A DNA stretch of 64,000 bases, from contig NC_052020.1 of NCBI RefSeq assembly GCF_015832195.1, positions 9,492,254-9,556,253 on the forward strand, read 5' to 3'. A program made the position numbers and the translations under genes. The notes below the pieces were generated by a model. The model searched no databases. It saw only the letters and a program-made list of their open reading frames with translations, and was not told the DNA's origin. The first letter of the stretch is position 1. Each line of letters starts with the position of its first letter. Source of the DNA: Motacilla alba alba (taxonomy: Eukaryota > Chordata > Aves > Passeriformes > Motacillidae). Below are positions 1 through 10,305 of this stretch, in pieces.

Positions 1-57
1 ATCACAGCCCGTTCCCACGACGACAGCCGTGACGTAGGAAGGTGAGGGGGGGCCCCG

Positions 58-65
58 TGACGTCA
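58..65. promoter_or_regulatory. Perfect CRE palindrome at the left edge
   Basis: TGACGTCA lies in a GC-rich stretch at 1-130, with a related TGACGT half site near 30-35. In human the gene beyond CDK2AP2 is PITPNM1 on the same strand, so this could be the promoter of that neighbour, which would run leftward out of the window. The site is seen directly; the neighbour's identity is inference from synteny. Confidence 0.35.
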
Positions 66-142
66 GAGAGCGGAAGGCAGCGAGCGCCACTCACGGGCGC
101 TCCGCGTGTACCGGCACGGCCGCCCCCGGAAAAACTCGGTGT

Positions 143-148
143 TTTATT
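143..148 (-). terminator. Possible distal poly(A) signal
   Basis: AATAAA on the minus strand about 315 bases beyond the CDK2AP2 stop. It could be a distal alternative signal for CDK2AP2. A nearer AATAAA at 334-339 is the better candidate. Confidence 0.3.
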
Positions 149-333
149 TTAAAAGCCACTTTTTTAAATGATCAACGAGTGGTTCGATCACTCCCGCACT
201 CTCAGCTCCGGGACACCCACCCAGCGCGGCTCCAAACCCTCCCCCGACTCCCCCACCTCTACCCCGCGTCCCACCATCGCCACCGGGACCCACCGCCGCG
301 GGGACACACCGAGGCCAAGTCCCAACATTGTCC

Positions 334-339
334 TTTATT
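334..339 (-). terminator. CDK2AP2: CDK2AP2 poly(A) signal
   Basis: AATAAA on the minus strand 125 bases past the stop codon, giving a short GC-rich 3' UTR of roughly 140-160 bases. Confidence 0.6.
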
Positions 340-463
340 TATAAAAACACGCATTTAGAAAGAGCGGAGAGCGCGGGGAGGGGGGGCTCGGGCAGCACGG
401 CGGCCCCCCCGCCCCCGCCGCCACCACCGGGAGGTCCCGGGGGGTCCCGGGTGGCAGCTGCCG

Positions 464-1215
464 TTACGTGCGGGCGTTTCGCTCTGTCTCTGCCAGGCAC
501 TCCCTGACCAGCGCCCGGGCGTGGATGATCCCTGCGGGGAGAAGCACAGGGACACCTCGAATCACCCTCCAGCGGCTCCCCGCGGGGCTGAGGAGCCTCG
601 GGGGCGCAACCCCGCGGCCGCCCGGCTCCCCACCCTGCCCCTACCCCGCTTCAGCCGCTCCATGGCGCTCTTGCTGCCGGCGTAGGTGGGCCGGATCTCC
701 TTCCCCATCTCCTCGATGACCGAGAGCAGGTCGGTGTAGGTGCTCTGCGAGCCCTGCGCCCCGGGGGGCTTCATGGCCTGCGGGAACAGGGGGACAAGCA
801 GGGACGGAGGGGCTGGGGGCCGCCCCCGCCGCCGCGCCCGGCCCCACCGGCCCCGGCGCCGCGCCTCACCTGCACGTAGCCCATGGACGGCGGCCCGAAG
901 TCATTGAAGAGCGGCCGGAAAGGGGCGGCGGCGCCAGGGACGGAACCGGAGGGCGACGGGACACTCGTGGCTGCGAGAAACTGGGGGTCACGGCCGCACT
1001 CCCTCTTCCTCGTTACCTCCCCCATCCGGTACCATCCCTTCCCGGGGTACCCCCCTCCATCCCTCCGGTCCCTCTCCGCTCCCGGTGTCCCCCGTCCCCC
1101 GCGGTTACAGCGACGTTCTCTCACCGGCGGACGGTGCCCCGGGCCCCGGCGGGGCGGGGCTGGCGCTGGCGGCTCCGGGGGTAGCGGGGGCGGGAGCGAT
1201 GGGCTTGTAGGACAT
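464..1215 (-). CDS. CDK2AP2: CDK2-associated protein 2 (DOC-1 related), complete
   Basis: Four coding exons, in transcript order: 1125-1215, 870-970, 645-777, 464-531; the sum is 393 nt, or 130 residues, against 126 in human. The start codon begins MSYKPIAP, as in the family. A Pro/Ala/Ser-rich N-terminal half precedes the conserved core ([35 protein letters not shown]) and the C-terminal helix ending NART. Known family role: binds CDK2 and its paralogue CDK2AP1, is linked to inhibition of G1/S progression, and is associated with NuRD-type chromatin complexes; nuclear and cytoplasmic. The core, which carries the dimerisation helices, is essentially identical to mammals, so function is probably conserved. 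Its place next to CABP2 matches human 11q13.2. All splice phases agree. Confidence 0.96.
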
Positions 1216-1700
1216 CCCCGACGGCCGCCCGCCGCTCCCGGATCCCTGGAGCCCCGCGGCGGGGGTCGGCGTGCGGCCCCCGCGCTCGCCCCGCCGGTTG
1301 TATCGCCGGTGCCCGCCTCTCTTCAGCTCAGCTCGGCCCCGCTCGGCCCGGCGGGAAGCCGGGAACCGGAGCGGAGCGCGGCGGCCCCGGTTCCCGGTAG
1401 CGCTGCGCGGCCCCGGCCTGACCCGGGTCTCTCCCCCCTCCGCCGCCGCCGGCGCTCGCGGTGATGACGCAGCCGCGTCACGAGCGCGACGTCATCACGC
1501 CGCCGCGCGCCCGCCGGCCGGTCACCGTGGAGACACGCGGCGTCGGCCCCGCCCCCTCGGTGCCTCTCCGCCCACGTGACTGCGGTCGAGGCCACGCCCC
1601 CTCGTTCGGCGGGTCCCCCCTCAGGGTCACGTGACCGACCGGCGCCGCCGCCTCGGGGGCGCGGGGGGGGCACCGGGAGCGGCACCGCCGGGCTCCCCCC
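1216..1700 (-). promoter_or_regulatory. CDK2AP2: CDK2AP2 CpG-island promoter with E-box/CLEAR-like sites
   Basis: Very CpG-rich DNA directly upstream of the start codon. It holds a ten-base CLEAR-type palindrome GTCACGTGAC at 1626-1635, a second E-box CACGTG at 1573-1578, and CRE-like GACGTCATC near 1489-1497. There is no TATA box near the start. Binding by bHLH (TFEB/USF) and CREB/ATF factors is inferred from the motifs only. Confidence 0.55.
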
Positions 1701-2683
1701 GCCGCCAGGAGCCCCCGTGCCACCCCACAGCCCCGAGCCGGCGCCGGTCAGGGCGTCCCGACTCTGCGGGGGTGAACCCCGGCCCGGAGTTCGGGGAACC
1801 GGCCGCACGCGCCGGCCGTGCATACCCGGAGCCCTGTGCCCGCGGTCCCGGCTCCCTGCGGGGCTCCCGTGAGACACAGTGTGAGCCCAGGGTTTTGGGG
1901 GATACCTGTGGATGGCACGATCACGAATAAACTCTTTGGAAAAAACATAAAACACAACCCATAAGTCTGTAGAGAGAGTTTTATCATTTCAAAAGGGCAA
2001 AATTGGCCCCAAAACTGCAGCCAGGGCAGGGATGGTACCTACAGCAGCCCTGCCTGCAGCTGGCTGAGGCCCTTCCACCCAGTAATGCTTTATTTCTCTC
2101 CTGGAGGGTCTCCTAGTAGGGCTGCCAGGAGCCTCCCCTGTGCTGGTGGCTGCCGGAACACCCATGAGTGTCTGTGCCAGCCCCAAAAGGGAAGGGATGC
2201 CTCACCCTAGGTGGGTCTGGGGTGGGTCAAACCATGGTGACGGGGCAGGTTATGCTGTGCAGTTTGCATTAAACCTGATGTGGGGGGAGCCTGAGGGGCT
2301 CAGTGCGGCACACAGATGGGAATGGAGGCTGGAGGGACGAGCAGCAGGGATGGGGCACAGCTGAAGGAGAGGGGGCCACAATGGTGTGACTTTTAGGGTG
2401 AGGTTCGGGTGGGAAGGGGGATGATGCAGGGAGAGAGCAGAGATGAGGGCAATAGCAGTCGAAGCTCAGCTGAGCCTGTGCAGAAAAGGGTCCTGACTTC
2501 AGCTCCGGTGCCTCCCACCAGTCAGACCTCAGCATCGGAGCAGCTCCGGCACCCAGCCTCACCCCAGGCACGGGCACCGCTGTGCCAGCGCTGCCCCAGC
2601 CCCTGGAGCTGGGGGTCCCTCTGTGGCCCCCTTGTCTTCGTAAGGCACGGGGAGCTCGGGTCCCGCGTTGGCACACACCGCCC
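1701..2683. other. Intergenic: CDK2AP2 upstream flank and CABP2 3' UTR
   Basis: No supported gene. The right part (about 2050-2683) should be the CABP2 3' UTR, since an AATAAA on the minus strand lies at 2089-2094. Around 1700-1900 it is GC-rich and unremarkable. A plus-strand AATAAA at 1926-1931 has no gene attached. Confidence 0.5.
2089..2094 (-). terminator. CABP2: Candidate CABP2 poly(A) signal
   Basis: AATAAA on the minus strand about 590 bases downstream of the CABP2 stop codon; the first canonical signal met in that direction. Confidence 0.45.
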
Positions 2684-3866
2684 TCAGCGCGACATCATCC
2701 GCACAAACTCTGCCAGGGGGGGAGAAACACACCTGGAACATCCCAGATGTCCCTGGGGGCACTCCTGGCCCCTTCCCTGCTCCTACCTTCGAAGTCCACC
2801 AGGCCATCACCATTGAGATCCACGTCCTTGAGGATCTCATCCACCTCCCGGTAGTTGAGCTGCTGCCCCAGGAGCTTGCGCATGGCCTCCCGCAGCTCCG
2901 CCATGCTGATCTGTCCGTCCCCGTTGGTGTCAAACTACGGACAAGGTCCCGTTGCCACCGGCCACCCCTGGAACGCTGGCAGCCTACCTGTCTGTCCCCA
3001 CGGCCCCCGTACCTCACGGAAGGCGTCACGCAGCTCCTTGATCCCAATCATATCCGCTGTCTCCGCCAGCATCTTGGGGCCCATCAGCTCCACGAAATCA
3101 TCAAAATCCACCTTGCCCCCGGCTGCGGCAGGAGAGCGGTGTCAGCGGGGCAGGGGGCAGGGACTGACGGGCACCCGCTGCCCCACCACGTACTGATCTG
3201 CTGGGACAGCTCGATGAGCTCCATCTCCGTGGGCATGTAGCCCATGGTCCGCATGCACTCGCCCAGGTCCTTGTAGCTGATGTAGCCGTCGTGGTCCTTG
3301 TCGAACTCCCGGAACGCCTGCTTCAGCTCTGGGGACACCACGGCGTCACCACCGGCACCCCGGCACCGCCACCCACCCGAGCGGGACCCCCTCCCCAGCG
3401 CCTCACCTTCTATCTCCTCAGGCCGCAGCTCCCGGTCCTGGGGAAGAGAGAACGGGAAGAGACGAAGGAGGGGTCCTACTCCCGGGGATCCCACAGGGAT
3501 CCTGCCCTAAGCCCCCCGGGGAGCACGGGCAGCACACGGGGAGGGGACGGCGGCGTACCCGTTGGGTGATGGCGATGCTCTGCCGCAGGAATATGCAGGC
3601 CGGCCCCACCAGCCCCTGCAGCACCGAGTATCCCTGCATCGGGGGGGTCTGCGCCGCGTCCAGCACGTCCTCGGGGTCCCCTGCGCCGGAGCCTGGAGCG
3701 CCCGAGCGTGGCTTCCCATCCTGCGGGTGGAGCAGGCGTCAGCGGCGAGGGGGGGCCAAGCAGGGACCCCCCCCTTTCTCCTCCTCCTCCTCCTGCCCCG
3801 CGGGGTGCCGCAGCCCTGCCGTACCTTGGGGAGCCGCCGCTCAGGGGTCTTGGTGCAGTTGCCCAT
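2684..3866 (-). CDS. CABP2: Calcium-binding protein 2 (EF-hand neuronal calcium sensor), complete
   Basis: Seven coding exons: 3825-3866, 3559-3720, 3407-3437, 3194-3328, 3013-3122, 2787-2934, 2684-2709; 654 nt, 217 residues, close to the 220 of human. It starts MGNC, an N-myristoylation signal with an adjacent Cys, as in the CaBP family. EF-hand 1 is at residues 88-99 ([12 protein letters not shown]), EF-hand 3 at 162-173 ([12 protein letters not shown]) and EF-hand 4 at 199-210 ([12 protein letters not shown]). The second hand is degenerate ([11 protein letters not shown]), which is the CaBP hallmark; the short form of that loop fits CABP2 better than CABP1. It ends FVRMMSR. Known role: calmodulin-like modulator of Cav1.3 channels in inner hair cells and retina, at the membrane. 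Head-to-head with NDUFV1, about 1.05 kb between start codons. Confidence 0.94.
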
Positions 3867-4917
3867 GGCTGGGGGCTGCCCCCGCGCCGCAGGACATGCC
3901 TGGCCCCGGGGGGGGCTGGCTGGCGCAGACCGCGGGGCTGCCACCGGGGATTTGAGGTTTTTATGGAATATCTGGGGATATGCAGGGCAGGCACGGGGGG
4001 GCGGGTGCCGCGCCCGCGTGCATAATCCTCCGGATTATTCCCCGCTCGGCCGCCCTGCTCCAGATGTGGGCAGCCGCCCAGCTGTTCCCCGGTCCCGCAG
4101 CCTCCCTGCGAGGGCACGCAGCATCCCCGGCACCCACCGTGCCCCGGCCCCGTCCCCGCCGCCGGTTACCTGCCCAAAAGCGGGGGGCGGCCGGAGCCCC
4201 GGCTCCTCGGCAGCCCGCCGAAGCTCCGCGGGGGACGCACCACTACGGCTTAATCTCCCCTGGCTCCCCGCAGTGCCCGCGGTGCCGGGACCCCTGAGCC
4301 GCGGGGCCGAGCGGGAGCCGCGGGCACCCCTGCGGCCGGGACCGTGGTGCCGGGGGGTGCCCCGGCAGGAGGGGGGCACGGGGCTGCCGGCGCCGCGCCG
4401 CTGCGGGCCGCGGAAGAGGAAGAACATTCCGCCCGCTCCCGCTCCTTCTCCCCACCACCGGGGCCAAGCAGGAGGAAACCGGATCGCCCCGGACCTGCGC
4501 TCGTCCCTCGCAGGGACGAGGCCAGCGCCGTCTCCGGGACCCGCCGCGGAGCGCAGGAGATCGGGTGGAGCGCGGCGACCCCCCGGGGCGCTGGGGCGGG
4601 GGAGCGGGGCGCCCCGGGGGGCTCCGGGGGGGCGGGCGGGGGGCTCCGGTTTCAGCGCCGAAACCCGACCCGGGCCCGGGCGCGGGGCACGTGCCGGCGC
4701 GCCGCCAGCCAGGCCACGCCCCCTCGGCGCCACGAGCCCGCCTTGCGAACGCGCCCCCCGCTCTGGCCCCGCCCCCTCCGCGCGGCCCCGCCCCACACCG
4801 GCCCCGGTCCGGCCTCTCTCGTGACGTCACTGCCGCGCCGCCGGCGCTCCCCCCTGACGTCACCGCGGGGGCGGCTGAAGGTGACGGTGGTCGGTCCCGG
4901 TGCCGGTGCCCCCCGCC
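3867..4917. promoter_or_regulatory. Shared CABP2/NDUFV1 upstream region with two CRE sites
   Basis: CpG-rich stretch between two divergently transcribed genes. Two perfect TGACGTCA palindromes lie at 4822-4829 and 4855-4862, starting 96 and 63 bases before the NDUFV1 start codon. Twin CRE sites fit CREB/ATF control of a respiratory-chain gene. In human GSTP1 lies between CABP2 and NDUFV1; I see no GST-like exon here. Confidence 0.65.
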
Positions 4918-7177
<2,260 letters not shown>

Positions 7178-7248
7178 GGATTCACCTCCACACCTCCCTT
7201 CTGTTTGGAAGGGGTTTCTGGGGTGCTGGCAGCACTCAGAGGGTTCTC

Positions 7249-7254
7249 AATAAA
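7249..7254 (+). terminator. NDUFV1: NDUFV1 poly(A) signal
   Basis: AATAAA 72 bases after the NDUFV1 stop codon, giving a short 3' UTR. Confidence 0.8.
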
Positions 7255-7607
7255 CGCTGCTGCGCTCCCAGGCTTTGCTGTGGACATTAAATGGTAGGAA
7301 GGGACTGACTGGGCAGAAGGCCTCTGGGTCCTGCTGCCCCTGGAGCATGAGATCCCCAGGGATCATGGGGTCACACAGCTGGGGCCTAGATACCCCAGAG
7401 GCAATATCCTGGATTTCCATGAGGCTAGGGATGGGGCATAGGCAATGGGTGTAGGGTACGAACAGACACAGTCCCCTCCTTGGGGACTCCACACCCCCTG
7501 TCCCCGCCGCAGTGGCACCAGGACTCCTCCTCCTGTGACCGTGCCAAAGGACAGCTGTCCTGGCCACACTCCACAACTCGGAGGCCAGGGCAGTTCCAAA
7601 CATGGCT

Positions 7608-7613
7608 TTTACT
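7608..7613 (-). terminator. NUDT8: Candidate NUDT8 variant poly(A) signal
   Basis: AGTAAA on the minus strand about 100 bases beyond the NUDT8 stop codon. No canonical AATAAA lies between it and NDUFV1, so this variant hexamer is the best candidate. Confidence 0.4.
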
Positions 7614-7711
7614 GAATCACAGTGTGCGACATCACTGCCGGGCTCGGAGCCGTTTCCCCTGTGCACGGTGGAGACCCGAGGCACGGGGACCCGCAGCCGC
7701 GCGCTGCCTGC

Positions 7712-9295
7712 TCAGGCCGGGGCTTTGCGGGGAGGCACGTGGGTCTTCCTGCGGTAGCGGCCGGGCACCAGCAGCTCCAGGGTCAGCTCGGTGATGATGG
7801 CCGTGAGCCCCCACACCTTGTGGGGGCCGTTGAGGAACACGGGCAAGGTGTATCCGTAGCCGCTGGCCGTGCGGAAGTGCGTGTAGCCCTGGTTCTCCTC
7901 GCGGAGCAGGTGAGCCAGGGGCAGGGTGAACACCTCCTCCACCTGTCAGCACAGACCGCAGTGACCAGAGCGGCTGCCACGGCAAGGGGAGCAGGCCTGG
8001 GCAGGAGTCACTCACCTCATCGGGGTTGGGGTTCAGCGTCAAGGCCTCCAGCGGCCCCAGGTTGGCCACAACGGGTGCCACAGTCATTCCCTGCTGGAAG
8101 GCGTGTCAGCAAGGGACAGGGTGACACCCCCTCCCCAAAGTGCCTGTACCTTGATCCCCCCCCTGCACCCAGTGCAGGCACCCAGCCTGTGTGACACCCC
8201 CTCACCACTGCCTGCCTTGTGTCCTGTCACCTTGAATCCCCAGAATTCTTGTCACCCGTGTCCCTGCTGACCTGTCCCTCTCACCTGCAACCCATCAGCT
8301 GTGTCCCTGTCACACCACATCCACCACCCTTGTCCCTGCTGCCCTGTCCCCGTCACCCAGAATCATCACCACCTGTAACAGCTGTCACCCGTGTCCCTGT
8401 CCCCATGAATCTGCTGCACATGACCCTGTTGCTTTGCCCCTGTCACCCATGACCCTGCTGCCTTTTCCCTGTCATTCCAATCCTCTGCTGCTGCCTGTAA
8501 CCTGCCCTCACCTGTGTCCTGACCCCTGGACTCGAGTCACCTGCACCCTGTCACCATCTCCCTGCCTTGTCCCTGTCACCCAGAACCCTTGCTCTTAAAC
8601 CTGTGTCCCTACTGCTTTGTCTCTGCCGACTGAACCCCTTCCTTCTCTGTGTCCCTGCGGCCTTGTTCCTGTCACCAAAACCCCTGTCACCCGTGTCCCT
8701 GTCACCCCAAAGCCATCACACCAGAACCCTTGTCCCCGTCACCTCGAACCCGTCACCCGTGACCCTGCTGCCTTGCCCTTGTCACCCGTGACCCCGCCGC
8801 CTTCCCTGTCACCTTGAACCCACCCCCGTGACCCCGCTCGCCCTTGTCCCCGCGCCTCCAAGCCCCGCCGATCCCCGGTACCCGGTCGGGCAGCGTCCGA
8901 AGCTGTCCCCAGACGCTGGCGGCTGCCACCGCCACCCCCAGCTCCTCCCGCGTCTCCCGCAGAGCCGTGGCCACCGCGTCCCCGTCCGCCGGGTCCCGCC
9001 GCCCACCGGGGAAGCTGCGGGAGGGATCGGGAGGGGTCAGGGCCGGCCCGGCCCCGGTGCCCGCTCCCCCCGCCGGTACCTGACGTCGCCGCTGTGGGGG
9101 CCGGCGAGGCGGCGGGAGCGGAGCGTGAAGAGCAGCGCGGGGCGGCCGCGCACCGAGCACAGCGGCACCAGCACCGCCGCCGCCGCCGCCGCCGCGCCCC
9201 CCCGCCGCCAGCCGCGCCCGGCACCGCCGCTCGCTGCCGCCGCTCAGCACATCCCCGGCGTCCCCGGCACCGTCGGCACCGCCCGGGCCCGCCAT
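7712..9295 (-). CDS. NUDT8: Nudix hydrolase 8 (mitochondrial CoA-type Nudix), complete but one base out of frame in exon 1
   Basis: Four exons: 9080-9295, 8882-9014, 8016-8093, 7712-7942. With one base removed from exon 1 the sum is 657 nt, 218 residues (human 236). Exon 1 starts in one frame (MAGPGG, then DVLSGGSERRCRARL, which aligns with the human start) but must continue in another (AVLVPLCSVRG, LAGPHSGDV) to meet exon 2 in phase. The switch falls at a seven-C run, 9197-9203, pointing to a one-base homopolymer error or a real frameshift. The Nudix box RETREELGV is in exon 2, after FPGGRRDPADGDA; the family's first box Glu is Asp, as in human NUDT8. It hydrolyses nucleoside-diphosphate-linked substrates, with CoA species reported for NUDT8, in mitochondria. 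Exon 3's acceptor could be three bases shorter. Confidence 0.9.
8220..8830. repeat. Degenerate C/T-rich minisatellite in NUDT8 intron 2
   Basis: About 600 bases of imperfect repeats built from phrases such as GTGTCCCTG, CTGTCACC and CTTGTCCC, without a constant unit length. It fills most of NUDT8 intron 2 and has no coding sense. Confidence 0.75.
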
Positions 9296-9480
9296 GGCGC
9301 CGGTACGGGGCGGGGAGGAGCAGCGAGCGAGGAGGGACCGGCACCGCCCCCCGCACCGAGCCCGCCCCGCCGCGGCCCTTCCGTGCCGAGGGCGGGAGCA
9401 GCCCTGCCCGGTGTGCCACGGCCTCCGCCAGCGCGGAACGGCCCCGGCCGAGCGGGAAAGCGCCTGCCAGCTTGGCCGTG
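8830..9480. promoter_or_regulatory. NUDT8: CpG island over NUDT8 exons 1-2 and promoter
   Basis: Dense CpG and (GCC)n runs around 9170-9300, spanning the first two exons and the upstream flank. No TATA box is evident. The (CCG)n run lies inside exon 1 and codes an Ala tract in the corrected frame. Confidence 0.5.
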
Positions 9481-10000
9481 CCCCCCCGGTGTGCGACAGC
9501 CGCCCCCAGGTGTGTGACCCGCGTCCCACCTTGGCAGCGTCCCTGCCAGGGGTGCGAGTCCTGCTCCGGCCCCCGCCAGGTGCGCAGTAACTCCTGCCAG
9601 GTGTGCCACCCACCCTCCAGCTCTGCGACAACCTGCCGGCTCTGCCGCCGGTGCAAGTCCTGCTCCAGCCGTGCTATAACCCTCACCACGGGTGCAGCAG
9701 CCCCTGCCCGGTGTGACCCCCCCCGGAGAGTGTCCCTCTTGCTGGTGTGTGACAGCCCCCGCCAGCTGTGTGACCCCAGCTCCAGACACCCCCCTGGGTG
9801 TGCAAACCTCTGGCCCGGTGTGCAACGCTCACCTCTGCCCCCCACGGGCCTTGCAAGGACCCTTCCAGGCAGCCAACAGCCTCCCCCAGGCGCCCAACAG
9901 CCCCTTCCAGGCACCCAACAGTCCCTTCCAGGCATCCAACAGCCCCTTCCAGGCATCCAACAGCCCCTTCCAGGCGGCCAACAGCCCCCCCACTTCTGAC
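9480..10000. repeat. GC-rich minisatellites upstream of NUDT8, including a 21-bp tandem array
   Basis: From about 9480 to 9800, phrases like GCCAGGTGTG and CCCGGTGTGTGAC recur irregularly. From about 9862 to 9990 a 21-bp unit (reading CCTTCCAGGCATCCAACAGC in its commonest form, plus one base) repeats about six times with few changes. Because 21 is a multiple of three it leaves an open frame, but nothing suggests a gene. Confidence 0.8.
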
Positions 10001-10305
10001 AGTCCCCATGTGCCACTGGCCCTCCGTGTCAGCAGGGGTCTGGGCTTTTCAGGGAATTTCCACTGTGGAAACAGCCTTAACGGTGTTTGAGGTTGGGAAA
10101 AGGCTCCTGGATAAATCAGGGAATGCTGGTGGATCAGCCAGCCCCTCTTCCCAGGAAAGCCCCGTGGACAGAGACTCTCACACCTGCATCTTCAGCTCTC
10201 AGCAGGAAATGATTTTTAAAAAACTGTATAGAAATCAACACTCTCCATGATTCTTTGCTTCCAGAGCCCGCCATTGGCTCCACAATCCCACTCCCATCTC
10301 CGGAA

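Larger units (their letters stand above)
7178..7711. other. NDUFV1/NUDT8 tail-to-tail intergenic region
   Basis: Holds the 3' UTRs of two converging genes. NDUFV1 has AATAAA at 7249-7254; NUDT8 has only a variant signal at 7608-7613. The middle, about 7270-7600, shows no gene or clear repeat. Confidence 0.6.

Noticed and set aside
3562..4824. 420-codon plus-strand open frame
   Set aside because: It runs antisense through CABP2 exons and the CpG-rich NDUFV1 upstream region; high GC removes stop codons. No domain.
3867..4917. GSTP1 gene expected between CABP2 and NDUFV1
   Set aside because: No frame with glutathione S-transferase motifs appears on either strand in the interval.
9862..9990. 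Possible CRISPR-like array
   Set aside because: Units are directly tandem without unique spacers, and the host is a vertebrate.
8739..10016. 425-codon minus-strand open frame
   Set aside because: It reads through minisatellites and NUDT8 exons in mixed frames; only the NUDT8 exon parts are coding.
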